Below are positions 52,164 through 62,500 of a stretch of DNA of 64,000 nucleotides, piece by piece. A model generated the notes under the pieces. That model did not search any database. It was not told the DNA's origin and worked only from the letters and a program-made list of their open reading frames with translations. Position 1 is the stretch's first letter. Each line of letters opens with the position of its first letter. Both the position numbers and the translations under genes were made by a program. Origin of the DNA: Mycoplana rhizolycopersici (GTDB lineage Bacteria > Pseudomonadota > Alphaproteobacteria > Rhizobiales > Rhizobiaceae); NCBI RefSeq assembly GCF_013378445.1, contig NZ_JABXYK010000006.1:186001-250000 (forward strand), read 5' to 3'.

Positions 52164-53549
52164 ATGACGATGCAAAAGGAAGAGACCAAACGCAGCTGCC
52201 TGGCGGTCATTCTGGCGGCCGGAGAAAGCACCCGGATGAAGTCGTCCCAGTCGAAGGTGCTGCATCCGATCGGCAACCGGCCGATGATCGCCCATGTCGT
52301 CGACGCGCTGGCGGCTGCGGGGATCAGCGAGATTGCGCTCGTTCTCGGCCGAGACGCCGAAAAGGTCGAGGCGGCGGCGCGCCATCCCGCCGTCAGGGCG
52401 GAGACGTATATCCAGAAGGAGCGGTTGGGAACGGCACATGCGGTGCTGGCGGCCCGCGAGGCGATCGCTAGAGGCTATGACGACGTTTTGGTCGTTTTCG
52501 GTGATACGCCGCTTTTGACGCAGGCGCCGCTGCAAGACGCGCGCGCCGGGCTTGCCGGCGGCAGCGATGTCGTCGTCGTCGGTTTCATGGCCGCCGATCC
52601 GTTCGGCTATGGGAGGCTCCTCGTCGAGAACGGAGAGCTGGTCGCGATCCGCGAGGAGAAAGATGCGACACCGGCGGAACGTGCCATTGCCTTTTGCAAC
52701 GGCGGGCTGATGGCGATCGACGGGCGCAAGGCGCTCGGCCTGATCGAGCAGATCGGCAACGCCAACGCCAAGGGCGAGTATTATCTGACCGACATCGTGG
52801 AGGTCGTACGCGCCGCCGGTGGCCACGCCACGACGGTCGAGGCGCCGGAGGAGGAACTGACCGGCTGCAACACCCGCGCCGAACTCGCCTTCATCGAGCG
52901 CCTCTGGCAGCAGCGCCGCCGCACCGCTCTGATGCTGTCCGGTGTCTCCATGCTGGCGCCCGAAACCGTGTTTCTGTCTTATGACACCCGCATCGCGCAG
53001 GATGTGACGATCGAGCCGAACGTGGTGTTCGGTCCGGGCGTGAGCGTCGAAAGCGGTGCGGTCCTCCACGCCTTCTCGCATATCGAGGGCGCGCATGTCG
53101 GCGCCGGCGCGTCGGTCGGCCCGTTTGCCCGTCTGCGCCCGGGAGCCAACCTTGGGCCGGACTCGAAGGTCGGAAACTTCTGCGAGGTGAAGAAGGCCGA
53201 GATAGGGGCGGGCGCGAAGGTCAACCACCTCACCTATATCGGCGACGCCTTCATCGGCGCGGGCAGCAACATCGGCGCAGGCACCATCACCTGCAACTAT
53301 GACGGCATCAACAAGCACGAGACGCGGATCGGCGAGAACGCCTTCATCGGCTCCAATTCGGCTCTGGTCGCCCCGGTGACGATCGGCGACGGCGCCTACG
53401 TCGCCTCCGGTAGCGTCATCACGCAGGACGTGCCCGCGAATGCGGTCGCCTTCGGCCGGGCGCGCCAGGAAAACAAGCCGGAGCGCGCCAGGCTCGTCCG
53501 CGAACGTAACGCCGCGCTCAAGGCAGCCCGGAAGAAGGCGGCCGAGTAG
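52164..53549 (+). CDS. glmU: Bifunctional GlmU, glucosamine-1-phosphate acetyltransferase / UTP uridylyltransferase
   Basis: A 461-residue enzyme making UDP-GlcNAc. The N-terminal pyrophosphorylase has [17 protein letters not shown]; the usual G-E-G/K-T-R-M is here G-E-S-T-R-M. The C-terminal left-handed beta-helix acetyltransferase (about 255-450) has [13 protein letters not shown]-x-N-K-H-E-T and [11 protein letters not shown] 52164 or 52170 may start it. It lies just ahead of glmS, which supplies its substrate. Confidence 0.95.
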   Translation: MTMQKEETKRSCLAVILAAGESTRMKSSQSKVLHPIGNRPMIAHVVDALAAAGISEIALVLGRDAEKVEAAARHPAVRAETYIQKERLGTAHAVLAAREAIARGYDDVLVVFGDTPLLTQAPLQDARAGLAGGSDVVVVGFMAADPFGYGRLLVENGELVAIREEKDATPAERAIAFCNGGLMAIDGRKALGLIEQIGNANAKGEYYLTDIVEVVRAAGGHATTVEAPEEELTGCNTRAELAFIERLWQQRRRTALMLSGVSMLAPETVFLSYDTRIAQDVTIEPNVVFGPGVSVESGAVLHAFSHIEGAHVGAGASVGPFARLRPGANLGPDSKVGNFCEVKKAEIGAGAKVNHLTYIGDAFIGAGSNIGAGTITCNYDGINKHETRIGENAFIGSNSALVAPVTIGDGAYVASGSVITQDVPANAVAFGRARQENKPERARLVRERNAALKAARKKAAE

Positions 53550-53577
53550 TCTTCGGCGTTAACGCCTGAAACCGAAA

Positions 53578-53602
53578 GTGAGCGCGGGGCGATTGCGCTC
53601 AC
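53578..53602 (+). terminator. Hairpin after glmU
   Basis: GTGAGCGC and GCGCTCAC pair over a nine-base loop 28 bases past the glmU stop, followed by TCCAAAAATC, not a U-run. A perfect 12-base palindrome, GGCGTTAACGCC (53555-53566), precedes it. The two hairpins may separate glmU from glmS transcription. Confidence 0.45.
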
Positions 53603-53759
53603 TCCAAAAATCACTACCAGAATGCGGCACTTACACCGCATACCCCCGAAAGTCGGAATCGATTTTCGCTTCGGGTTGTGCGCCGAATACAATGGCCGCA
53701 TTTTCCTGTCCCGCTCTCGGACGCGAAACCTGCGGCAGTCCAAGGACGGAGTGGTTTTC

Positions 53760-55586
53760 ATGTGCGGTATTGTCGGCATCGTCGGGACGGAGCCTGTCGC
53801 CGGGCGGCTGGTGGAGGCGTTGAAGCGTCTGGAGTACCGCGGATATGATTCGGCCGGCGTGGCGACCATCCGCGACGGGCGGCTGGAGCGCCGCCGCGCG
53901 GAAGGCAAGCTCGTCAATCTGGAAGCCCGGCTCGCAGAGCAGCCGCTCGCAGGCACGATCGGCATCGCCCATACCCGCTGGGCCACACACGGTGCGCCGA
54001 CCGAGGGCAACGCCCACCCGCATTTCACCGAAGGCGTCGCGGTGGTCCACAACGGCATCATCGAGAACTTCTCCGAGATCAAGGACGAGTTGATCGCCGG
54101 CGGCGCGACCTTCGCAACCCAGACGGACACGGAGGTTGTCGCCCAGTTGCTGGCGAAGCTTCGGCGCGAAGGCTACGGCCGGCGCGATGCCATGCTCGCC
54201 ATGCTGCAGCGGGTGAGCGGCGCCTATGCGCTGGCGGTGATGTTCGAGGACGACCCGTTGACGATCATGGTCGCCCGCAACGGCCCGCCGCTGGCAATCG
54301 GCCACGGACAGGGCGAGATGTTCCTCGGCTCCGACGCGATCGCGCTTGCGCCCTTCACCTCCGAGATCACCTATCTGGTGGATGGCGACTGGGCGGTGGT
54401 CGGCCGCAATGGCGTGCACATCTTTGACCTGGAGGGCAACCCGGTCGAACGCCGACGGCAGGTCTCGAGCGCTGCGGCCTACATGATCGACAAGGGCAAC
54501 CATCGGCATTTCATGGAGAAGGAGATCCATGAGCAGTCAGAAGTGGTGTCGCACACGCTCAGCCACTATATCGACTTCATCGAAAACAAGGTGAGAAAAC
54601 CTGCGGAGGAAATTGATTTTTCTTCTGTTTCAAGCCTGGCAATCTCCGCTTGCGGTACCGCATACCTTGCCGGCCTTGTCGGCAAGTACTGGTTCGAGCG
54701 ACTGGCGCGGCTGCCGGTGGAAATCGATGTCGCGTCCGAATTCCGCTACCGGGAGATGCCGCTCAGCCCGACGTCAGCGGCGCTGTTCATCTCGCAGTCC
54801 GGCGAGACGGCCGACACGCTCGCGTCCCTTCGCTACTGCAAAGATGCCGGGCTGAAGATCGGCGCCATCGTCAATGCGCCGGAATCGACCATTGCCCGCG
54901 AGGCCGATGTGGTGTTTCCGACGCTGGCCGGACCGGAGATCGGTGTCGCCTCCACCAAGGCGTTTACCTGCCAGCTCGCCGTGCTGGCTTCGCTGGCGAT
55001 CCAGGCCGGCCATGCGCGCGGCACGCTGTCCGCGGAGGACGAGGGCGCGCTGGTGCGCAATCTCGCAGAAACGCCGCGGCTGATCGCCAATGTGCTCAAT
55101 ACCATCCAGCCGTCCATCGAGCTTCTGGCGCGTGAACTGTCGAAGTGCCGGGACGTGCTCTATCTCGGCCGCGGCACCAGCTATCCGCTGGCCCTGGAGG
55201 GCGCGCTGAAGTTGAAGGAAATCTCCTACATTCACGCGGAAGGCTATGCGGCGGGCGAACTGAAGCACGGACCGATCGCGCTGATCGACGAGAACATGCC
55301 CGTCATCGTGATCGCGCCGTTCGATCGCTTCTTCGAAAAGACCGTCTCGAACATGCAGGAAGTGGCGGCGCGCGGCGGCCGGATCATCTTCATCACCGAC
55401 GAGCGCGGCGCGGCTGCGACCAAGCTCGAAACGATGGCGACGATCGTTCTGCCGGCGGTCGACGAGATCATCGCGCCGGTGCTCTACGCGCTGCCGATCC
55501 AGCTGATCGCCTATCATACCGCCGTTTTCATGGGGACCGACGTCGACCAGCCGCGCAACCTCGCGAAATCCGTGACGGTCGAATGA
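53760..55586 (+). CDS. glmS: Glutamine-fructose-6-phosphate aminotransferase (isomerizing)
   Basis: A 608-residue enzyme making glucosamine-6-phosphate from fructose-6-phosphate and glutamine. Cys2 (M-C-G-I-V-G) is the glutaminase nucleophile. Glutamine-side motifs are T-R-W-A-T-H-G and N-G-I-I-E-N. The two sugar-isomerase domains hold S-C-G-T-A-Y, S-Q-S-G-E-T-A-D-T and G-R-G-T-S-Y-P. The end is the usual L-A-K-S-V-T-V-E. ATG 53760 has GGAG upstream. No ribozyme-like leader was recognised. Confidence 0.97.
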   Translation: MCGIVGIVGTEPVAGRLVEALKRLEYRGYDSAGVATIRDGRLERRRAEGKLVNLEARLAEQPLAGTIGIAHTRWATHGAPTEGNAHPHFTEGVAVVHNGIIENFSEIKDELIAGGATFATQTDTEVVAQLLAKLRREGYGRRDAMLAMLQRVSGAYALAVMFEDDPLTIMVARNGPPLAIGHGQGEMFLGSDAIALAPFTSEITYLVDGDWAVVGRNGVHIFDLEGNPVERRRQVSSAAAYMIDKGNHRHFMEKEIHEQSEVVSHTLSHYIDFIENKVRKPAEEIDFSSVSSLAISACGTAYLAGLVGKYWFERLARLPVEIDVASEFRYREMPLSPTSAALFISQSGETADTLASLRYCKDAGLKIGAIVNAPESTIAREADVVFPTLAGPEIGVASTKAFTCQLAVLASLAIQAGHARGTLSAEDEGALVRNLAETPRLIANVLNTIQPSIELLARELSKCRDVLYLGRGTSYPLALEGALKLKEISYIHAEGYAAGELKHGPIALIDENMPVIVIAPFDRFFEKTVSNMQEVAARGGRIIFITDERGAAATKLETMATIVLPAVDEIIAPVLYALPIQLIAYHTAVFMGTDVDQPRNLAKSVTVE

Positions 55587-56077
55587 TCATCCGCGACGAG
55601 ACGCCGCCGGACGTCGAAGCCATCGGCGCCCTGACGGCGGAGGCCTTTGCCACCATGCCGTACAGCGTTGGGTCCGAGCCGGCCATCATCGCACGCCTGC
55701 GGGCCGTCGGTGCGCTGACATTCTCCCTCGTCGCCGAGGAAGACGGGGTGATCATCGGCCACATAGCGTTCTCCCCGGTCACGATTTCCCGAGAGGACGG
55801 CGCGTGGTTCGGTCTCGGACCGATCTCGGTGGCGCCGGCGCGACAGCGGGCCGGCGTCGGCAGCGCGCTGGTGCGGGCGGGGCTTGAGCGCCTCAGACAG
55901 ATCGGCGCGAAGGGGTGCGTGCTGGCGGGCGATCCCGGCTACTACGGCCGTTTCGGTTTCGCCTGCGATCCGACCTTCACCTCGCCGGGTATCCCTCACG
56001 AGTATTTCATGAGATTGGCCCTTTCTCCGGTTTACGCAGGCGGGACGGTTACCTATCATCCGGCTTTCTTCGGCTGA
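55583..56077 (+). CDS. GNAT family N-acetyltransferase
   Basis: A 164-residue acetyltransferase of the GNAT fold, related to YhbS-type enzymes. The acetyl-CoA motif is V-A-P-A-R-Q-R-A-G-V-G-S-A-L (near residues 85-99), followed by G-D-P-G-Y-Y-G-R-F-G-F. It overlaps glmS by four bases (ATGA), so it is co-translated; a role near cell-wall sugar metabolism is possible but its substrate is unknown. Confidence 0.88.
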   Translation: MIIRDETPPDVEAIGALTAEAFATMPYSVGSEPAIIARLRAVGALTFSLVAEEDGVIIGHIAFSPVTISREDGAWFGLGPISVAPARQRAGVGSALVRAGLERLRQIGAKGCVLAGDPGYYGRFGFACDPTFTSPGIPHEYFMRLALSPVYAGGTVTYHPAFFG

Positions 56078-56099
56078 GGTTCCCGGCGGCACACTGGCG

Positions 56100-56798
56100 A
56101 TGACCGATATAGTTCCGCGACTTTCCGTGGCCACGCGGCTGCGCAACAATTTCCTGACCGGGCTCGTCATCTGCGCCCCGATCGCGATCACCATCTGGCT
56201 GACCTGGACATTCATCCACTGGGCTGACAGCTGGGTGAAGCCTTACATTCCGACCAGGTACAATCCGGAGAACTACTTCCAGTTCGCCATTCCCGGCTTC
56301 GGACTCTTGATCGCACTGGTGGTCATCACGCTCGTCGGCTTTCTCGGCAAGAACCTGATCGGGCGGTCGATCGTCAATTTCGGCGAGAGTATCCTCAACC
56401 GGACACCGCTGGTCAGCACGATCTACAAGAGCCTCAAGCAGATCTTCGAATCGGTCCTGAAGGAGAAGGGCACATCCTTCAACAAGGCCGGACTGATCGA
56501 GTATCCGAGCGCAGGCCTTTGGTCCGTCGTCTTCATCGCCACCGATGCCAAGGGCGAGATGAAGTCGAAGTTCGATGCCATGGGCCGCGACATGGTGGCC
56601 TGCTTCCTGCCGCCGACGCCGTTCCCGACAGCCGGCTACCTCGTCTTCGTGCCACGCGAGAAGATCGTGCTGCTCGACATGAGCGCGGAGGACGCGGCCA
56701 AGCTGATCATCTCGGTCGGCCTGGTCAATCCGCCGGACAAGCTTCTGAGCGCGCCGACACCGTTCGCGGCGAAGCTGAAAGAGAAGTTCCGCAAATAG
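56100..56798 (+). CDS. DUF502 family membrane protein
   Basis: A 232-residue protein with two hydrophobic segments (residues about 20-42 and 66-88), then a conserved domain with N-R-T-P-L-V-S-T-I-Y-K-S-L-K-Q-I-F-E and P-T-P-F-P-T-A-G-Y-L. The DUF502 family occurs widely and its function is unknown. It lies 22 bases past the acetyltransferase and probably belongs to the glmS unit. Confidence 0.9.
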   Translation: MTDIVPRLSVATRLRNNFLTGLVICAPIAITIWLTWTFIHWADSWVKPYIPTRYNPENYFQFAIPGFGLLIALVVITLVGFLGKNLIGRSIVNFGESILNRTPLVSTIYKSLKQIFESVLKEKGTSFNKAGLIEYPSAGLWSVVFIATDAKGEMKSKFDAMGRDMVACFLPPTPFPTAGYLVFVPREKIVLLDMSAEDAAKLIISVGLVNPPDKLLSAPTPFAAKLKEKFRK

Positions 56799-56835
56799 AG
56801 CAAGTCCGGTGAAATCCGGCTCGCCGGAATTGCTC
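56798..56835. terminator. Terminator between the DUF502 gene and recG
   Basis: GAGCAAGTCCGG and CCGGAATTGCTC (arms 56798-56809 and 56824-56835) pair with one mismatch over a 14-base loop in the gap between two convergent genes. A T-rich ATGTTTTT follows on the rightward side. It probably stops both transcripts. Confidence 0.6.
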
Positions 56836-56856
56836 CGGATTCATGTTTTTCCCGCA

Positions 56857-58962
56857 TTATCCGGCGCGCAGGAAGCGGATCGCCTCGTCGCGACGGAAAA
56901 GATAGAGCAGGGTGCGGATTGCCTGTCCGCGTTCGCCTTCGAGGTTGGGGTCCTTTTCCAGCACGTAAGCAGCCTCCTTGCGGGCGATCTCCAGAAGGTC
57001 GCCATGCGCCTCGATGCTGGCGACAAGAAAGCCGGGCGTGCCGGACTGGCGGGTGCCGAGCAGTTCGCCCTCGCCGCGCAGCTTCAGGTCCTCCTCGGCA
57101 ATACGGAAGCCGTCCTCCGTTTCGCGCAGGATGCCGAGCCGCGCCCGGCCGTTTTCGCTGAGCGGTCCCTTGTAGAGCAGGATGCAGGAGGAGGCGCCTT
57201 GCCCGCGGCCGACCCGCCCGCGCAGCTGATGGAGCTGGGCGAGCCCGAAGCGTTCGGCATGCTCGATCACCATGATCGTCGCATCAGGCACATCTACTCC
57301 GACCTCGACGACCGTGGTGGCGACGAGCAGGCGCGTCTCGCCACTCTTGAACGCGAGCATGGCCTCGTCCTTCTGCGGCCCGCTCATGCGCCCGTGCACG
57401 AGGCCGACGGCGTCGCCGAACACGCTTTTCAGCGTCTCGTGCCGCTCCTCGACCGACATCAGGTCGGATTCCTCGGTCTCCTCGACCAGCGGGCAGATCC
57501 AGTAGGCCTTCTTGCCCTCGGAGATGGCCGTGCGCATCCGGTCGACGATCTCGCCGGTGCGCTCCTGCGGCATCACCACCGTCTGGATCGGCTGGCGGCC
57601 GGCGGGCTTCTCGGTCAGCTTGGAGACGTCCATGTCGCCGAAGGCGGCAAGCACGAGCGTGCGCGGGATCGGCGTCGCCGTCATCACCAACATATGCGGC
57701 GAGATGCCCTTGGCCGTCAGCCGCAGCCGTTGGTGGACGCCGAACCGGTGCTGTTCGTCCACGACGGCAAGCGCCAGGTCGCGGTAGACCACGGTGTCCT
57801 GGAACAGCGCGTGCGTGCCGACGACGATGTTCGTCTCGCCGCTTTCGATGCGCTCGAGGATCTGGTCGCGCTCGCGGCCCTTGGTGCGGCCGGTCAGAAC
57901 GTCGATATGGATGCCGGCGGGTGCGGCCATCTTCGACAGAGTCGCGTGGTGCTGACGGGCCAGGATTTCGGTCGGCGCCATCAGCACCGCCTGCCCACCG
58001 GCCTCGACGGCCGCCAGCATCGCCATCAGCGCCACCGCCGTCTTGCCCGAGCCGACGTCGCCCTGCAAGAGCCGCAGCATGCGCTGGTCGGTCGCCATGT
58101 CGGCCTTGATCTCGGCGATCGCCGAAGACTGGCTGCCTGTCAAAGCGAAGGGCAGGGCGGAAAGCACCGGACCGGACAGCTTTCCCGTCGCCACCACCGG
58201 GCGTCCTGCGATGCGGCGCAACGTCTGGCGCACCAGCGCCAGCGAGATCTGGCCGGCCAGGAACTCGTCATGGGCGAGCCTGCGGCGGGCGGGCGCCTGC
58301 AGGTCGAGGTCGTGGCCGTCCTGCGGGTGATGGAGGGCAGAAATGGCCTCAGTTGCCGCGGGAAAGCCTTCGCGCGCGGCGAGGGCCGCGTCGATCCATT
58401 CGGGAAGTTGCGGCACACGCGCCACCGCGGCCTCGATCGCCTTGCGCAGGGTGCGCGGCGAAAGGCCGGCCGTCAGCCCGTAGACCGGTTCGACCAGCGG
58501 CATCGTGTCCGCCTCCGATGCCTTCACCATGAAATCGGGATGCACCATCGAGGCGCGGCCGTTGAACCAGTCGACCTTGCCGCTGACGATCACCTGCTCG
58601 TCCACCGGCAGGCTCTTTTCCAGCCAGTCGCCCTTGGCGCGGAAGAAGGTCAGCGCCAGCTCGCCGGTGTCGTCGTGCAGGAAGACGCGGTAGGGCACGT
58701 TCGACTTGCCCCGTGGTGGCGGCTGATGTCGGTCGACGCGGCCGGAGACGGTGACGATCGTGCCCTGCGGTGCATGCGCGATGCCGGGCTGGTTGCGACG
58801 GTCGATCAGGCTGTGGGGCAGATGGAAGACAAGATCGACGACGCGGCAGTCGTCGATGCTCTCCTGGCCGAGCAGCTTTGCAAAGAGTTCGCCCGTCTTC
58901 GGGCCAATGCCGGGAAGCGAGGCGAGGGAGGCGAACAGGGGATCGAGCAGGGCAGGACGCAT
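56857..58962 (-). CDS. recG: ATP-dependent DNA helicase RecG
   Basis: A 701-residue helicase that reverses stalled forks and processes Holliday junctions. The N-terminal wedge/OB domain (about 1-170), Walker A L-Q-G-D-V-G-S-G-K-T-A (near 290), DEQH-type V-V-D-E-Q-H-R-F-G (near 394) and the late Q-L-R-G-R-V-G-R-G motif (near 590) are present. The start is ATG 58962; an upstream ATG gives 15 more residues. It diverges from sdhE-mfd. Confidence 0.96.
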   Translation of the reverse strand: MRPALLDPLFASLASLPGIGPKTGELFAKLLGQESIDDCRVVDLVFHLPHSLIDRRNQPGIAHAPQGTIVTVSGRVDRHQPPPRGKSNVPYRVFLHDDTGELALTFFRAKGDWLEKSLPVDEQVIVSGKVDWFNGRASMVHPDFMVKASEADTMPLVEPVYGLTAGLSPRTLRKAIEAAVARVPQLPEWIDAALAAREGFPAATEAISALHHPQDGHDLDLQAPARRRLAHDEFLAGQISLALVRQTLRRIAGRPVVATGKLSGPVLSALPFALTGSQSSAIAEIKADMATDQRMLRLLQGDVGSGKTAVALMAMLAAVEAGGQAVLMAPTEILARQHHATLSKMAAPAGIHIDVLTGRTKGRERDQILERIESGETNIVVGTHALFQDTVVYRDLALAVVDEQHRFGVHQRLRLTAKGISPHMLVMTATPIPRTLVLAAFGDMDVSKLTEKPAGRQPIQTVVMPQERTGEIVDRMRTAISEGKKAYWICPLVEETEESDLMSVEERHETLKSVFGDAVGLVHGRMSGPQKDEAMLAFKSGETRLLVATTVVEVGVDVPDATIMVIEHAERFGLAQLHQLRGRVGRGQGASSCILLYKGPLSENGRARLGILRETEDGFRIAEEDLKLRGEGELLGTRQSGTPGFLVASIEAHGDLLEIARKEAAYVLEKDPNLEGERGQAIRTLLYLFRRDEAIRFLRAG

Positions 58963-59227
58963 GGCCGCAAGATGCGCCGGACGATTGCCGCTTGGCAAGG
59001 CTGACAATCGTCTTTCGAGCGTCTATAGAAACGCCGGCGAGGGTCGGCGGTACTACCGCCGGGCGTTCGTCCTGCGTTCCGGTCGCGACAGACCGTCGTG
59101 CAGCAAGCGATTGAATTCGCGCATGAAGCCGTGGCGGCCGCGGAGCGGTGCTCGAGCCGAGATGCGCCTGGTCCCGTACGCTCCGAACGGGCGGACGGGC
59201 GAGAACTCATGCGGGAAAGACAAGGCC

Positions 59228-59545
59228 ATGACCGGCACCACACGCTCCAGCGCAGATATCGAACCGCGACGCAAGCGCATCCTCTTCCGCTGCTGGCATC
59301 GCGGCATCCGCGAGATGGATCTGGTGCTCGGCTCCTTTGCCGATGCCGAGATCGAGACGCTGTCGCTGGCCGAACTGGACGAACTGGAGGAGATCATGGC
59401 GGAGAACGATCGCGATCTCGTCATGTGGGTGACGGGCGAGCGCCCCGTTCCAGAGCGTTTTCGCACCGGCCTGTTCCCGCGCATCTGCGCCTTCACCCCT
59501 GATTTCTCGCCGGTGACGGCCGAAAATTTCGGAAAAGCGAAATGA
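59228..59545 (+). CDS. sdhE: Succinate dehydrogenase assembly factor SdhE (DUF339)
   Basis: A 105-residue protein of the SdhE/Sdh5 family that adds FAD to the flavoprotein subunit of succinate dehydrogenase. The family's R-K-R-I-L-F-R-C-W-H-R-G-I-R-E-M-D (with the R-G-x-x-E-x-D motif, residues 15-31) and a later W-V-T-G are seen. It overlaps mfd by four bases (ATGA). The pairing with a repair factor is common in Rhizobiales but has no obvious functional reason. Confidence 0.93.
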   Translation: MTGTTRSSADIEPRRKRILFRCWHRGIREMDLVLGSFADAEIETLSLAELDELEEIMAENDRDLVMWVTGERPVPERFRTGLFPRICAFTPDFSPVTAENFGKAK

Positions 59546-62500
59546 TTCCAGGTCTCGATACCGCAGCCCTTGCCACGATCGGCCAGCCGGCCACCATCGG
59601 CGCCGTGCCGAGCGGCGCCGAGCCGCTGGTGCTGGCCGAACTCGCCCGCAAGCTCGGGCCGGTCGCCTATGTCATGTCCGACGGCCAGCGCATCGGCGAC
59701 ATGGAGCAGATGCTGGGCTTTGCAGCCCCTGACATCCCGGTGCTGACGCTTCCGGGCTGGGACTGTCTGCCCTATGACCGTGTTTCGCCGAGCGCGGACA
59801 CGTCCGCCAGAAGGCTTTCGTCGCTTTCGTCGCTGATCGCACACGGGAAGAAGCCGCATCCGGCAATCGTGCTCGTCACCGTCAACGCCATGCTGCAGAA
59901 GATGGCGCCGCGGCAGGTGATCGCCGATCTCGCCTTCTCCGCCCGGCCGGGCAACCAGGTCCGCATGGACGATCTCGCCGGCAGGCTGGAGCGCAACGGC
60001 TTCGACCGGGTGGCGACCGTGCGCGAGGTCGGCGAATATGCGGTGCGCGGCGGCATCCTCGATGTCTTCGTGCCCGGCAGTTCCGAGCCGGTTCGCCTCG
60101 ATTTCTTCGGCGACACGCTGGAGAGCATCCGCACCTTCGATCCGGCCAGCCAGCGCACGACCGGGCAGGCCAGGAGCCTCGACCTCAATCCGATGAGCGA
60201 GGTGACGCTGACGCCGGAGACGATCAGCCATTTCCGCAAGGAATACCTGTCGCTGTTCGGGGCTGCGACCCGTGACGACGCGCTCTACCAGGCGGTTTCA
60301 GAGGGGCGCCGCTATGCCGGCATGGAGCACTGGTTGCCGCTGTTCTACGACGAGCTGGAGACGTCGTTCGACTATCTCGCCGGTTTTCGGATCGTCACAG
60401 ACCATGCCGCGCGCGAGGCGGCCGCCGAGCGCTCGAAGCTTGTGCGCGACTATTACGACGCGCGGCTGAATTCGGCCTCCGCCAAGGGGCAGCTGGCCCA
60501 GGCCACGCCCTACAAGCCGGTGCCCCCTGGCCAGCTCTACCTCGACGACGATAGCTTTGCCCGCCTTCTGAGCGAGCACGACGCTATCCGCATCTCGCCC
60601 TTCAACGAGCACGAGGGCGAGGCGCGCCGCGTGTTCACGCTGGAGGCGCGCGCGGGCGCCCGCTGGGCGAAGGCGGCAAAGGAGGGCGAGGACGGAACGG
60701 AACGCGTCAACGTCTTCGACCAGGTGGTGAAATACATCGCCGACCTGCGGTCGGCCGGCAAGAAGGTGCTGGTGACCGGCTGGAGCGAAGGCTCACTCGA
60801 TAGGCTGATGCAGGTTCTCTCCGAGCACGGTCTCGGCAATGTTGTCGGCGTCGCCGACCTGTCGGGCCTGCGCAAGCTGAAGCCGGGCGAGGCGGGATCG
60901 GCAGTGCTCAGCCTGGAGAGCGGCTTCGAGGCCGGCGACCTCGTCTTCATCGGCGAGCAGGACATTCTCGGCGACCGCATGGTTCGTCGCTCCCGCCGGC
61001 GCAAGCGCGGCGCCGATTTCATCGCCGAGGTCGCAGGCCTCGATGAAGGCAGCATCGTCGTCCATGCCGAGCACGGTATCGGCCGCTTCGTCGGTCTGCA
61101 GACGATCGAGGCGGCCGGCGCGCCGCATGCCTGCCTTGAACTGCGCTACGCCGACGACGCCAAGCTCTATCTTCCGGTGGAAAACATCGACCTTCTGTCG
61201 CGCTATGGCGGCGAGGGGACGGATGCGATCCTCGACAAGCTCGGCGGTGTCGCCTGGCAGGCGCGCAAGGCCAAGCTGAAGAAGCGGCTGTTGGACATGG
61301 CCAACGGGCTGATCCAGATCGCCGCCGCCCGCCTCGTCCGTCACGCGCCGGTGCTTTCCGCGCAGGACGGCGTCTATGACGAGTTCGCCGCGCGCTTCCC
61401 CTATGACGAGACCGACGACCAGGCGAACGCCATCGACGCGGTGCGCGAAGACCTCGGCGCCGGGCGGCCGATGGACCGGCTGGTCTGCGGCGATGTCGGC
61501 TTCGGCAAGACCGAAGTGGCGCTGCGCGCCGCCTTCATCGCCGCCATGAACGGGGTGCAGGTGGCCGTCGTCGTGCCGACGACCTTGCTCGCCCGCCAGC
61601 ACTTCAAGACATTCGCCGAGCGCTTCCGCGGTCTGCCGATCCGCCTGCAGCAGGCCTCTCGCCTGGTCGGCTCGAAAGAGCTGGCGCTGACGAAGAAGGA
61701 GGTGGCCGAGGGCAAGACCGACATCGTGGTCGGCACTCATGCGCTGCTTGGCAGCTCGATCAAGTTCGCCAATCTCGGCCTTCTGATCATCGACGAGGAG
61801 CAGCATTTCGGCGTCAAGCACAAGGAGAGGCTGAAGGAACTGAAGAGCGATATCCACGTGCTGACGCTCTCTGCCACGCCGATCCCGCGCACGCTGCAGC
61901 TCGCCATGACGGGCGTGCGCGAACTGTCGCTGATCACAACGCCGCCGGTGGACCGCATGGCGGTACGCACCTTCATCTCGCCCTTTGATCCGCTGGTCAT
62001 CCGCGAGACGCTGATGCGCGAGCATTTTCGCGGCGGCCAGAGCTTCTACGTCTGCCCGCGGCTCAGTGACCTTGCCGTGATCCAGGAGTTCCTGCAGCAG
62101 GACGTGCCGGAGCTGAAAGTGGCGGTTGCCCACGGCCAGATGCCGGCGACAGAGCTGGAAGACATCATGAACGCCTTCTACGACGGTCGCTACGACGTGC
62201 TGCTGTCGACCACCATCGTCGAATCGGGGCTGGACGTGCCGACGGCGAACACGCTGATCGTGCACCGCGCCGACATGTTCGGGCTGGCGCAGCTCTACCA
62301 GCTGCGCGGTCGCGTGGGGCGTTCGAAGGTCCGCGCCTTCGCGCTGCTGACGCTGCCGGTCAACAAGAAGCTGACGGCGACCGCAGAACGGCGGCTGAAG
62401 GTCCTGCAGTCGCTGGACACGCTCGGTGCCGGGTTCCAGCTCGCCAGCCACGACCTGGACATCCGCGGCGCCGGTAACCTGCTCGGCGAGGAGCAGTCCG

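Noticed and set aside
50667-53318. Leftward open frame of about 880 residues across the Na/Pi and glmU genes
   Set aside because: Antisense of two clear genes; composition rich in Arg, Asp and His without domain signature.
53550-53759. glmS ribozyme or riboswitch in the glmS leader
   Set aside because: The 210-base leader has only two simple hairpins and no ribozyme core that I can recognise; glmS ribozymes are known mainly from Firmicutes.
56809-59004. Rightward open frame opposite recG
   Set aside because: RecG motifs are complete on the other strand and the frame has no ribosome site or recognisable domain.
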